9,253 nucleotides of DNA, from contig NVTG01000043.1 of NCBI GenBank assembly GCA_002401495.1, positions 1-9,253 on the forward strand, read 5' to 3'. Shown here piece by piece: positions 1-5,684 of this stretch. The translations under genes were made by a program, and so were the position numbers. The stretch is from Candidatus Kaiserbacteria bacterium. GTDB taxonomy: Bacteria > Patescibacteria > Paceibacteria > UBA9973 > UBA2100. The notes under the pieces are model-generated. The model saw nothing but the letters and a program-made list of their open reading frames with translations, did no database searches and was not told the DNA's origin. Each line of letters opens with the position of its first letter. The stretch's first letter is position 1.

Positions 1-38
1 TGACTATACTTAAATAACTTTCTTCTTCTCCCTAAGAA

Positions 39-79
39 TTGCGAAAGTGTATTTAGTTAGCGCAAGGCTCAAAAGAGCC
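39..79 (+). other. Two small hairpins before the first terminator
   Basis: A 5-bp stem TTGCG (39-43) / CGCAA (61-65) is followed directly by GGCTC (66-70) / GAGCC (75-79) with an AAAA loop. A strong terminator hairpin comes next at 87-115. No reading frame crosses this stretch: the three plus frames stop at 1-3, 11-13 and 15-17. It is therefore either the 3' untranslated tail of a gene left of the window or the 3' end of a structured RNA. No known RNA family was recognised. Confidence 0.35.
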
Positions 80-86
80 CGTTATA

Positions 87-123
87 GCCCAGAGTTTCCC
101 TAAATCACTCTGGGCATTTTTTT
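87..123 (+). terminator. Rho-independent terminator
   Basis: A perfect 9-bp stem, GCCCAGAGT (87-95) with ACTCTGGGC (107-115), has an 11-nt loop and is followed by seven T residues at 117-123. This is a textbook intrinsic terminator on the plus strand. It ends a transcript that begins left of the window and insulates the peptidase gene that follows. Confidence 0.85.
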
Positions 124-190
124 GTCTACTTAAATACACCAGTGAAATGAAATAGAAATTCACAAAGAGGTTCAATCTTTTCTTGTAGAC

Positions 191-616
191 ATGCTTAATA
201 AAATGAGAGGTGCAGGACTTGCTCCTAAAATCATTTCTTCCTTCCGTTCTTTTAATTACCAAGAAGATCTAAAGGATAGAAATGTAGTTACATTCGGAGA
301 GGGAACGGCGAATCAGTTCGTTGCAGATCAAGGGTATTCAGAACATCAGTTGGGCACCACGATAGACATCGGAACTAGTGCTGATTTGCTCAAATTTGAG
401 CCCACAGACGAGTATAATTGGCTTGTGAGTAATGCGTACAAACACGGATTTGTGCTCTCGTATCCGGAAAACAACGACTATTATGAATTTGAACCATGGC
501 ACTGGAGATTTGTTGGAATATCGTTAGCAACAGAGCTTAAAAGCCAGGGAAAATATTTCTACGACTTATCTCAAAGAGAGATAGATGGGTTTAGGTTGGA
601 GATGTTTAACGATTAG
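191..616 (+). CDS. M15-family (VanY-like) D,D-carboxypeptidase, 5' end probably damaged
   Basis: This is a zinc peptidase of the M15B/VanY type, a family that trims the terminal D-Ala from peptidoglycan stem peptides. Numbered from the ATG at 191, the metal and catalytic motifs are all present: SEHQLGTTIDI (His52, Asp59) and EPWHWR (Glu101, His104). An SSFRSFNYQ segment (16-24) matches the family's S-x-YRS-x-x-x-Q motif. At 141 aa it is short, and no signal peptide or membrane anchor is visible. The frame stays open upstream to 146, and the extra residues (IHKEVQSFLVDMLNKM) look like the normal family helix, so 191 is probably not the true start. An ATG at 147 lies one base out of frame and hits TAG at 153; a single extra A in the AAA run would join it to this frame. 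No Shine-Dalgarno site precedes 191. The 3' end overlaps the convergent gene by 11 bp. The family call is secure; the start and activity are not. Confidence 0.82.
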   Translation: MLNKMRGAGLAPKIISSFRSFNYQEDLKDRNVVTFGEGTANQFVADQGYSEHQLGTTIDIGTSADLLKFEPTDEYNWLVSNAYKHGFVLSYPENNDYYEFEPWHWRFVGISLATELKSQGKYFYDLSQREIDGFRLEMFND

Positions 617-911
617 TTAGAAGAGTTTCTGCAATTTCAGATGCCGTTTCCGGAGATACGTTTTCTGCTTCCAAAACGTTATGTGCTGATGCTTTAAAGT
701 TATCGACGGCTTCTGGGTCAATATTAGGTTCGTGTGGAACTAAGACTCCCAGTTTTTCAAGCAGATAGGGTATTAAATTTTCTGCACGGTCCTCAGGAGA
801 ATCTTTCAAAATAGCTGTCTCTGGGATTTCCTCAGCTGATGAGGATTCATTAATAGCTTTCTTAAGTAGAATATCGAGTGGGTTATCTAAATTTTCTGGG
901 ACTGCCTCCAT
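606..911 (-). CDS. Hypothetical acidic 101-aa protein
   Basis: I do not recognise this protein. It is strongly acidic, rich in Glu, Asp, Pro and Asn, with no membrane segment, signal peptide or cysteine. Predicted helical stretches (for example DNPLDILLKKAI and AENLIPYLLEKLGV) alternate with Pro/Glu-rich linkers, which suggests a small soluble helical protein. It lies downstream of the rplT terminator and has its own -10 box, TATACT (919-924), seven bases before the ATG, so the mRNA is probably leaderless. Its stop codon lies inside the 3' end of the convergent peptidase gene. The clean start, plausible composition and dedicated promoter support a real gene, but no homology is claimed. Confidence 0.62.
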   Translation of the reverse strand: MEAVPENLDNPLDILLKKAINESSSAEEIPETAILKDSPEDRAENLIPYLLEKLGVLVPHEPNIDPEAVDNFKASAHNVLEAENVSPETASEIAETLLTNR

Positions 912-918
912 TAAAATT

Positions 919-924
919 AGTATA
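919..924 (-). promoter_or_regulatory. -10 box of the 101-aa gene, leaderless spacing
   Basis: TATACT on the minus strand matches the TATAAT consensus at 5 of 6 positions. Seven bases separate it from the ATG at 911, so transcription would start at about the first base of the start codon. No convincing -35 hexamer is visible; the expected place is occupied by the rplT terminator. Confidence 0.5.
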
Positions 925-926
925 AC

Positions 927-950
927 AAAAAAAGCCCCTTTCGGGACTTT
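927..950 (-). terminator. Terminator of the infC-rpmI-rplT operon
   Basis: Read on the minus strand, AAAGTCCC and GGGGCTTT form an 8-bp stem with one G-T wobble and a GAAA tetraloop. The stem runs into an uninterrupted T tract covering the complement of 927-933. It begins just after the rplT stop codon and is a convincing intrinsic terminator. Confidence 0.88.
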
Positions 951-952
951 CT

Positions 953-1297
953 TTATTTCACTACCTCAACAATTCGTTTAAAAGTTTCTGGTTCGTTGTG
1001 TGCAAGTTCTGAAAGCACTTTACGGTTTAGTGTGATGTTCTTTTTTGTAAGTGCATCAATGAATTTACTGTAAGTCATTTCAAGAGGTCGTAGGGCAGCG
1101 TTCAATTTAACTGTCCAAAGACGACGGAAATCTCCTTTCTTTCTTCGACGGTGTGCAAAAGCGTGGTTTCCTGCGTGTGCTATAGCCTCACGCGCTTGTC
1201 GTTCTTTAGTTGAACGGCCAAAGCGATAACCCTTAACGCGTTTAAGTACGTTTTTTCTTGTTTTTAATGAAGTTGTTCCTCTTTTTACTCGTGCCAT
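953..1297 (-). CDS. rplT: Large ribosomal subunit protein bL20
   Basis: L20 is an early 23S rRNA-binding protein of the 50S subunit, needed for assembly. The 114-aa product is close to the usual 115-120 aa. It shows the family start MARVKRG, the basic RNA-binding N-terminal half, the RKKGDFRRLW motif (around 53-62), which matches the family R-x-R-DFRRLW block, and the conserved C-terminal half with NAALRPLEMTYSKFI and LNRKVLSELA. It starts only 3 nt after the rpmI stop codon, with no Shine-Dalgarno site, so translation is probably coupled to rpmI. In some bacteria L20 represses its own operon by binding the mRNA leader; no such structured leader is visible here. Confidence 0.97.
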   Translation of the reverse strand: MARVKRGTTSLKTRKNVLKRVKGYRFGRSTKERQAREAIAHAGNHAFAHRRRKKGDFRRLWTVKLNAALRPLEMTYSKFIDALTKKNITLNRKVLSELAHNEPETFKRIVEVVK

Positions 1298-1300
1298 ATA

Positions 1301-1486
1301 TTATTTGTTAGGTAGAAATCTACTCTTTTGTTTGTTTGTCATTTTAAGAAGTACTGATCGTTTCTGAGCCATCTTCTGGTTTCCAGACATCTTTGCATTG
1401 TTGTGGTTTTGCCCAGGCTTACGAACAACTAACTTGCCGTTCTTAGTAACTCGTATTCGTTTTGAAAATGATTTATTTGTCTTCAT
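1301..1486 (-). CDS. rpmI: Large ribosomal subunit protein bL35
   Basis: L35 is a small, very basic 50S subunit protein. I start it at the ATG at 1486, giving 61 aa beginning MKTNKSFSKR, which corresponds to the family start (M)KTHKGAAKR. The open frame continues upstream to 1525, but those residues lie within infC and are not L35-like. The product is rich in Lys, Arg and Asn (RKPGQNHNNAKMS, then KRSVLLKM), as expected. The start overlaps the 3' end of infC by 14 nt. A purine-rich AAGGA lies only 2 nt before the ATG, too close for a good Shine-Dalgarno site, so coupling to infC translation is likely. Confidence 0.95.
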   Translation of the reverse strand: MKTNKSFSKRIRVTKNGKLVVRKPGQNHNNAKMSGNQKMAQKRSVLLKMTNKQKSRFLPNK

Positions 1487-2015
1487 GTTCCTTCTTTTTA
1501 CCGCTTTTATCTGGTTCGATAACAACAGTTAGCCCTTTTGGGCTTTTCTTTATATCGTCGGCTATCTTATATGATTCAGGGATGATTGCAAGGAATCTTT
1601 CCAGTCTTTCTTTAAGAAAAGAAAATTCCATGTACTTGTATCGGCCCCATAGGAAGAGATCAATTTTGGCACGGTGTCCTTGATTGAGCCAATCTCCAAC
1701 TTTTCTAGCCTTACGGTTCAAGTCTCCTTCGCCTGTTCCAATCTTAACTTGAGCTACTTTTGTCTCAGTAACATGCGACTTAGCCTTGATAGCTTTTTCT
1801 TTCTTTTTAAGCTCGTACTTGTACTGTCCGTAGTCGGTAATCCGAGCTACAGGTGGCTTAGCTTTAGGAGAGACTTCAATTAGGTCTAATCCTTGCTCTT
1901 CGGCCAACTTAATTGCATCACTAGTTGCCATAATGTCTAGGTTTTCACCGTCATTACCAACAACACGTACGTCTGGTACGCGTATGCTTTCGTTAATTCG
2001 TACTTCGTTGTGCAT
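1473..2015 (-). CDS. infC: Translation initiation factor IF-3
   Basis: IF-3 binds the 30S subunit, prevents premature 50S joining and checks the start codon-initiator tRNA pairing. From the ATG at 2015 the product is 180 aa, typical for the family. The N-terminal domain begins HNEVRINESIRVPDVRVVG and contains EEQGLDLIEVSPKAKPPVARITDYGQYKYE. A basic helical linker of KKKEKAIKAK type follows, and then the C-terminal domain with GTGEGDLNRKARKVGDWLNQGHRAKIDLFLWGR. The frame is also open back to 2078, but the extra 21 residues are not IF-3-like and a good promoter lies inside them, so 2015 is preferred. The start is ATG rather than the AUU that mediates autoregulation in E. coli. It is first in the infC-rpmI-rplT operon. 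No Shine-Dalgarno site is seen. Confidence 0.96.
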   Translation of the reverse strand: MHNEVRINESIRVPDVRVVGNDGENLDIMATSDAIKLAEEQGLDLIEVSPKAKPPVARITDYGQYKYELKKKEKAIKAKSHVTETKVAQVKIGTGEGDLNRKARKVGDWLNQGHRAKIDLFLWGRYKYMEFSFLKERLERFLAIIPESYKIADDIKKSPKGLTVVIEPDKSGKKKEHEDK

Positions 2016-2025
2016 TATATATAAG

Positions 2026-2045
2026 AAACGCCCAAATGGACGTTT
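2026..2045 (-). other. Stem-loop at the predicted 5' end of the infC mRNA
   Basis: On the minus strand, AAACGTCC and GGGCGTTT form an 8-bp stem (one T-G wobble) with an ATTT loop. The predicted transcription start is near 2043-2044, so the hairpin occupies almost the entire leader of about 28 nt, leaving only CTTATATATA before the ATG. It is not a terminator because no T run follows. It could protect the 5' end or affect ribosome access; that role is inferred. Confidence 0.5.
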
Positions 2046-2049
2046 AAAG

Positions 2050-2078
2050 ACTATACCACGCGGTATTATTGGTTGCAA
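2050..2078 (-). promoter_or_regulatory. infC operon promoter, extended -10
   Basis: The -35 box TTGCAA (2073-2078) is separated by exactly 17 bp from the -10 box TATAGT (2050-2055, 5 of 6 matches), which is preceded by TGG, an extended -10 of TGn type. Transcription would start near 2043-2044, about 28 nt before the infC ATG at 2015. This is the best sigma70-type promoter in the window. Confidence 0.72.
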
Positions 2079-2087
2079 TATGGTTGA

Positions 2088-2109
2088 CGCCCCGTCCTAA
2101 GAAGGGGCG
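2088..2109 (-). other. GC-rich hairpin after the 77-aa gene
   Basis: CGCCCC and GGGGCG form a 6-bp all-GC stem around a 10-nt loop, a few bases beyond the stop codon of the 77-aa gene and just before the infC promoter. There is no T tract on either strand, so it is at best a weak or factor-assisted terminator or a 3'-end stabiliser. Confidence 0.4.
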
Positions 2110-2113
2110 CCTG

Positions 2114-2347
2114 CTACTTTACGGTTGGGTCTCTTGGAAATTTTTTATCAACCCTTTCTTGTATTCTGGCGCGAACATCGGATGCAGAATCATTAGGATC
2201 TGCAAATGTTATTGCTGAAACCATAATGCCTATTAAGGCATCTGGATGTTTTTCGGGATGTGGGTGAAATCTTCGCAAGTAATTCATTGTTGTTATAGAA
2301 AGTACAGCAACTTGGGGCTGCGCCTTTTTTGGTACTGTTTTTTCCAT
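2114..2347 (-). CDS. Hypothetical 77-aa protein
   Basis: I do not recognise this protein. It has a basic, proline-containing N-terminus, a middle segment with an RRFHPHPEKHP stretch (four His-, Pro- or Arg-rich turns), a short hydrophobic patch ALIGIMVSAITF, and a charged C-terminal helix with DVRARIQERVDKKF. There is no signal peptide and no full-length membrane helix. The start at 2347 is preceded by AAAGGG, a weak Shine-Dalgarno-like stretch, and an A/T-rich TATATAGA farther up that might be a -10 box. It sits between the transporter and the infC operon on the same strand. Reading-frame integrity and composition support it as a gene; no function can be assigned. Confidence 0.6.
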   Translation of the reverse strand: MEKTVPKKAQPQVAVLSITTMNYLRRFHPHPEKHPDALIGIMVSAITFADPNDSASDVRARIQERVDKKFPRDPTVK

Positions 2348-2395
2348 GGGGTACCCTTTCTCTATATAAATAGTCTCACAAAGAAGGGGTGTAGT

Positions 2396-3442
2396 CTACC
2401 CAAATTTCTTCAGCTCCTTTGCAAAATCGTGTTCAAATAGTTGCCACATAGATAGGAAGAAGGCTGTTATAACAGGCCCGATTATTATTCCCGCTATTCC
2501 AAACAGGGAAAGCCCTCCCAAAACTGAAAGTAATATTAATACATCAGACATCTGCGCTTCTTTTGCAACCAGTATAGGACGAAGAATATTATCAATTAAG
2601 CTAATTATCACTACTCCAACGGCTAACACAGTAATTCCTTCCCAGGTACTTCCTGACATAAGAAGAAGTAATCCCGCCGGTAGCCAAACTATTGCAGGAC
2701 CAACCGCTGGAATTAGCGCAAAGAGTCCCATAACAAAAGCCCAGAGTGCTGCACTCTCTATTCCAACACTTACAAACAATATTCCACCTATGGCTCCTTG
2801 TATGACGGCAATTATAAACGTACCTTTAAACATTGCGTGAACAATTGAAACAAAACGGTTGAACAACATCTTTTCTTTGGCATCTCCAAGCGGAAGTGCT
2901 TCCATTACTCTTTTTCCAATATGCTCACCGTCTCTTAGGGTGAAAAATAATATATATAATGTAAGTAGAGTTGCTAATATCGTTCCGGCAGTAGCGCGAC
3001 CTATATCAAATGCGTAAGTTCCAATTTGCTCGCTAATTTTTTGAGCGAAGCTAACAACTTCGGCTTCAAGTTTTACAACATCAACTCCATATTGCGCAAG
3101 TGGTGCTATAGCATCTTGTATTTGACTTAAAACATTAACCGAACCGTTGTCTAATGTTAGTTTTGCATAAAGTGAAACTGCCTCATCCGTAACAAGAACT
3201 CCAAGAACGTATATTGGAACCATCACAACCGTCATGATAAAAAGAATTGTAATTAATGAAGACAGGGAAGCTCGATTTTTGGTACTTACAAGTAATTTTT
3301 TGTATACAGGGTGGAAAATAATAGCTAAAACTATTGCCCAGAAAATAGGTAACAAATATCCGCTTATCAACCATCCAAATAGGTAGGTTGCAGCGATCAT
3401 AAGGAAAAGAAAGAGACCCATTTGGATAGCTTTAAAATGCAT
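2396..3442 (-). CDS. AI-2E family membrane transporter (TqsA/PerM-like)
   Basis: This is a polytopic inner-membrane protein of the AI-2E exporter family (PF01594 type). Members have been linked to autoinducer-2 export, Na+/H+ or lithium antiport and other transport, so the substrate here cannot be named. At 348 aa it has the normal length. Two hydrophobic helices lie near the N-terminus (about 9-45) and another at 60-86. A less hydrophobic segment follows (about 88-145), and then a C-terminal block of about five helices. Family signatures are the FFTLRDGE turn (about 166-173), the GTFIIAVIQGAIGG helix, the MGLFALIPAVGPAIVWLP segment, DNILRPILVAK, and LLSVLGGLSLFGIAGIIIGP. The start at 3442 lies seven bases after a TGC-TACACT extended -10, so the mRNA is probably leaderless. 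It is divergent from the DUF4349-like gene, with only 33 bp between them. Confidence 0.93.
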   Translation of the reverse strand: MHFKAIQMGLFLFLMIAATYLFGWLISGYLLPIFWAIVLAIIFHPVYKKLLVSTKNRASLSSLITILFIMTVVMVPIYVLGVLVTDEAVSLYAKLTLDNGSVNVLSQIQDAIAPLAQYGVDVVKLEAEVVSFAQKISEQIGTYAFDIGRATAGTILATLLTLYILFFTLRDGEHIGKRVMEALPLGDAKEKMLFNRFVSIVHAMFKGTFIIAVIQGAIGGILFVSVGIESAALWAFVMGLFALIPAVGPAIVWLPAGLLLLMSGSTWEGITVLAVGVVIISLIDNILRPILVAKEAQMSDVLILLSVLGGLSLFGIAGIIIGPVITAFFLSMWQLFEHDFAKELKKFG

Positions 3443-3449
3443 ACGTATA

Positions 3450-3458
3450 AGTGTAGCA
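3450..3458 (-). promoter_or_regulatory. Extended -10 of the AI-2E transporter gene
   Basis: On the minus strand, TGC directly precedes TACACT (4 of 6 matches). Seven bases then lead to the ATG at 3442, so the predicted start of transcription coincides with the start codon. No good -35 hexamer is seen, as is common for extended -10 promoters. Confidence 0.45.
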
Positions 3459-3460
3459 CA

Positions 3461-3469
3461 TGATATAAT
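3461..3469 (+). promoter_or_regulatory. Extended consensus -10 of the DUF4349-like gene
   Basis: TGA directly precedes a perfect TATAAT (3464-3469), and only six bases separate it from the ATG at 3476. The predicted start of transcription falls at the A of the ATG or one base before it. No -35 box is apparent. Confidence 0.65.
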
Positions 3470-3475
3470 CTCCCC

Positions 3476-4498
3476 ATGAATAAACTAAAAGAACAAATAA
3501 TGAATTTTGATTGGTCACTTAAATCAATTATGAAAGCCTCCGCTGCTTTTGTAATAGTGGTTGTAGCCCTCTCAATAGCAGCAGGTGCATTTAATTTTTT
3601 AACCAAAAGTGGCTCTTATGATGATTTCGGAGAGAAAGTATTCCAGATGGATGGATTTGTAGGTGGAATGGAAAAAATGGCTCGTAGTTCCAGCTCACTT
3701 ATGGCGATAGAGCCTGCTTTTGACCAAGGAGGAGCAGACGCTGAAGAATATGAAAAACGAAACTACAATGCTCGATACGAAACACGAAAGTTTGAACAGA
3801 CGTGTACGGCAATTAGTGATCTAAAACCACTTGAGTACGTTGTATTTAGTAGTTCGAATAAAAGCGAAGATTGGTGTAGCTATAATTTCCAAGCAGAAGT
3901 TGAATACGAAGAGGAGATAATTACAGCACTTAAGGATCTTAATCCAAGAGACTTTAGTATTAATACCAGTACTCTTGAAAGAAGTATTGAATATAACGAC
4001 AGTGAATTGAAAATGCTACAACGAAGACTATCTTCAACCTCAGAAACTCTTAGACAAGCAGAAAGTTCGTTTAACTCGTTAATAGCACAAGCCACACGAG
4101 AAGGAGATACTTCAACTCTATCCGAAGTTATAAACAACAAGATTTCAACAGTAGATCGGTTGAATCAACAGTTACTAAACACACAAGATCGAATAGATAG
4201 ACTAACAAAGAACAGGGGAGATCAAATTGAGCAGATTGAGTACGCACACTTTAATGTTTCAGTACAAAGAGTTGTATTTATCGATACACAAAACATTAGT
4301 GACATGTGGAAAGAAAGTGTTCAGGAATTGTTTAACAAGGTAAACACAACAATACTTGCACTAAGTGTTGGATTAATAACATTTGCACTAAGTGGAATTC
4401 AAATGATTGTCTTTGGAGCAATTGCATTAGTTGCAGTTACATTATTCGCAAAGGTTATGTGGGTAGTGGTCAGAAGGATTTGGAGGTGGGACAGATAG
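3476..4498 (+). CDS. Membrane-anchored protein resembling DUF4349
   Basis: This is a 340-aa membrane protein of unknown function. An N-terminal membrane helix spans about 20-42. A soluble region carries two cysteines (Cys110 and Cys134). A long charged coiled coil covers about 172-255, and a hydrophobic block at about 292-333 could hold one or two membrane helices. The C-terminus is basic and Trp/Arg-rich (VVRRIWRWDR). This order, with a beta-rich segment followed by a coiled coil and a C-terminal membrane helix, resembles DUF4349 proteins, but the match is by architecture and general feel, not by a diagnostic motif. There is no lipobox. The following gene begins 2 nt after the stop codon, so the two probably form an operon. 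Confidence 0.6.
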   Translation: MNKLKEQIMNFDWSLKSIMKASAAFVIVVVALSIAAGAFNFLTKSGSYDDFGEKVFQMDGFVGGMEKMARSSSSLMAIEPAFDQGGADAEEYEKRNYNARYETRKFEQTCTAISDLKPLEYVVFSSSNKSEDWCSYNFQAEVEYEEEIITALKDLNPRDFSINTSTLERSIEYNDSELKMLQRRLSSTSETLRQAESSFNSLIAQATREGDTSTLSEVINNKISTVDRLNQQLLNTQDRIDRLTKNRGDQIEQIEYAHFNVSVQRVVFIDTQNISDMWKESVQELFNKVNTTILALSVGLITFALSGIQMIVFGAIALVAVTLFAKVMWVVVRRIWRWDR

Positions 4499-4500
4499 CT

Positions 4501-4989
4501 ATGGGATTACAAGAAAAATTTGATAGGAATAACGCATGGGAAGGAAGGCCTATAGGAGCAATAGGCCTTAAGGAAGGGATTGATGCTGAAAGGGCAATCT
4601 TGGGAGTAGCCACAGGCGAATCCTCGGATGAGTTCATGCCTTTTACAGAAGCCATAGATGATACAAAAGAACGACAACCGCTACCATTTGGACGCTCGAA
4701 ACTTATAAAAAATTTAAGAGAAAAAATAGCTGGAAAGTGTAATAACAAAGGGATTCCGGTTAAATTCTTTACTGCCGTTGGAACGCCTCTAGATATACAT
4801 CATGGGGTAGATGCGTTTTTCGAGCACGGGAGAGAGAGGGTTACTCTAGACTTAACATTAAGAGAAAAGAATAGTTCTAAGGCAGACATAATACTATATG
4901 CGTCCCTAGATGGTGATGGAGAAGTTCATATCGAGCCATACGAAATGGAGAGAGTTGCGATAGCGGCAGCTGCTATTTTAAATGACTAA
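4501..4989 (+). CDS. Uncharacterised 162-aa protein with a GVDAFF/TLDLT core
   Basis: I do not recognise a named family. The open frame extends back to 4459, but that would overlap the upstream gene by 40 nt. I prefer the ATG at 4501, 2 nt after the upstream stop. A GGAGG lies 14 nt before it, rather far for a Shine-Dalgarno site. The protein is soluble. Its most conserved-looking part is GVDAFF (102-107), TLDLT (115-119) and SSKADIIL (125-132): an acidic residue, two beta strands with Asp117, and a nearby Lys127. That pattern is loosely like a PD-(D/E)XK nuclease-type core, but the D-x-T sequence departs from the usual (D/E)-x-K, so this is a guess. It ends 3 bp from the convergent LOG gene, with no terminator between them. 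Confidence 0.7.
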   Translation: MGLQEKFDRNNAWEGRPIGAIGLKEGIDAERAILGVATGESSDEFMPFTEAIDDTKERQPLPFGRSKLIKNLREKIAGKCNNKGIPVKFFTAVGTPLDIHHGVDAFFEHGRERVTLDLTLREKNSSKADIILYASLDGDGEVHIEPYEMERVAIAAAAILND

Positions 4990-4992
4990 GAT

Positions 4993-5670
4993 TTAATGAG
5001 AGGTGCTTTGAATAATTCTCAGTACTTCTTCAAGATCGTCCGTTATTGTATATAGACTAGGGTCCTCTTCTGAGATAGTCCCTTCCTCCATAAGTGTATT
5101 TACTATTAAGTCATTAACACTGTTCCAGTATTCAGCACCAACACAAATTATTGGAGCAACTTCTATTTTCTGAGTTTGTATAAGAGTTAAGATTTGGAAG
5201 AACTCGTCTAAAGTTCCGTAGCCTCCAGGAAAGAATATGTAAGCCTCTCCCGAGAAATACATAGCCATTTTTCTTGAAGCGAAGAAATTAAAGCTAACTC
5301 CGTGGGTTACGTATTCGTTGGTCGCTTGTTCCATAGGAAGTTCTATATTGAAACCAACGCTAGTACCACACTCTTCTTTAGAGCCGCGGTTTCCAGCTTC
5401 CATAATGCCACCACCACCACCTGTTATTACAGTGTAGTCTTCTTTACATATCAATGCTGAAAGTTCTCTTGCTACTTGGTAGTGTTTGTTATCTTCTTGA
5501 AATCTAGAAGAGCCAAAAAATGTTACTGTCTTTGGATATTTTTGTACTGCTTCAAACCCTTTTATTAATTCGCCTTCGAATTTAGCTGCCATATCTAAAA
5601 TCATTCTGCTCATATTGTTTTTTTCTATCATAGTTTGGATATTATACATCACTAATATTTCCTTGCACAT
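4993..5670 (-). CDS. LOG-family (TIGR00730-like) nucleotide phosphoribohydrolase homologue
   Basis: This Rossmann-fold protein belongs to the LOG ('lonely guy') group, whose members cleave the N-glycosidic bond of nucleoside 5'-monophosphates to give base and ribose 5-phosphate. Cytokinin nucleotides are the substrates of the plant and some bacterial enzymes. Both signatures are present: TGGGGGIMEAGNRG (83-96) and PGGYGTLDE (148-156), together with FFGSSR (51-56) and Arg133-Lys134. At 225 aa it is longer than minimal LOG proteins because of an N-terminal helical extension. The first ATG (5670) has a TATACC -10 six bases upstream, giving a leaderless mRNA. Internal starts at ATG 5649 or 5631 are also possible, the latter 9 nt after a TATAAT. 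The natural substrate cannot be told from sequence. Confidence 0.9.
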   Translation of the reverse strand: MCKEILVMYNIQTMIEKNNMSRMILDMAAKFEGELIKGFEAVQKYPKTVTFFGSSRFQEDNKHYQVARELSALICKEDYTVITGGGGGIMEAGNRGSKEECGTSVGFNIELPMEQATNEYVTHGVSFNFFASRKMAMYFSGEAYIFFPGGYGTLDEFFQILTLIQTQKIEVAPIICVGAEYWNSVNDLIVNTLMEEGTISEEDPSLYTITDDLEEVLRIIQSTSH

Positions 5671-5676
5671 ATATAC

Positions 5677-5684
5677 GGTATACT
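5677..5684. promoter_or_regulatory. Overlapping divergent -10 boxes, LOG and FIST genes
   Basis: The near-palindrome GGTATACT reads as TATACC on the minus strand (5677-5682), six bases before the LOG ATG at 5670. It reads as TATACT on the plus strand (5679-5684), which would start transcription near 5691, about 23 nt before the FIST ATG. The two boxes share four base pairs, so RNA polymerase could probably occupy only one direction at a time. -35 matches are poor on both sides. Confidence 0.4.

Noticed and set aside
1487..1525. L35 starting at 1525 (74 aa)
   Set aside because: The first 13 residues lie within infC and do not match L35; the family start begins at the ATG at 1486.
2016..2078. 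IF-3 starting at 2078 with a 21-residue N-terminal extension
   Set aside because: The extension is not IF-3-like, and a 17-bp-spaced promoter with an extended -10 lies inside it, so the mRNA would start after that ATG.
2088..2109. Intrinsic terminator after the 77-aa gene
   Set aside because: The GC stem is good but no T tract follows on either strand.
2016..2113. L20 leader or other riboswitch before infC
   Set aside because: The predicted leader is only about 28 nt, and the hairpins upstream of the promoter would not be in the infC mRNA.
3880..4140. Minus-strand open frame inside the DUF4349-like gene, and similar antisense frames elsewhere (for example 7996-8304, 7015-7251, 6554-6820)
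   Set aside because: They lie antisense to well-supported genes, have no family motifs and no promoter or ribosome-binding signal, so they are frame shadows.
4459..4500. Longer start for the 162-aa protein
   Set aside because: It would overlap the upstream membrane protein by 40 nt, whereas ATG 4501 follows its stop by 2 nt.
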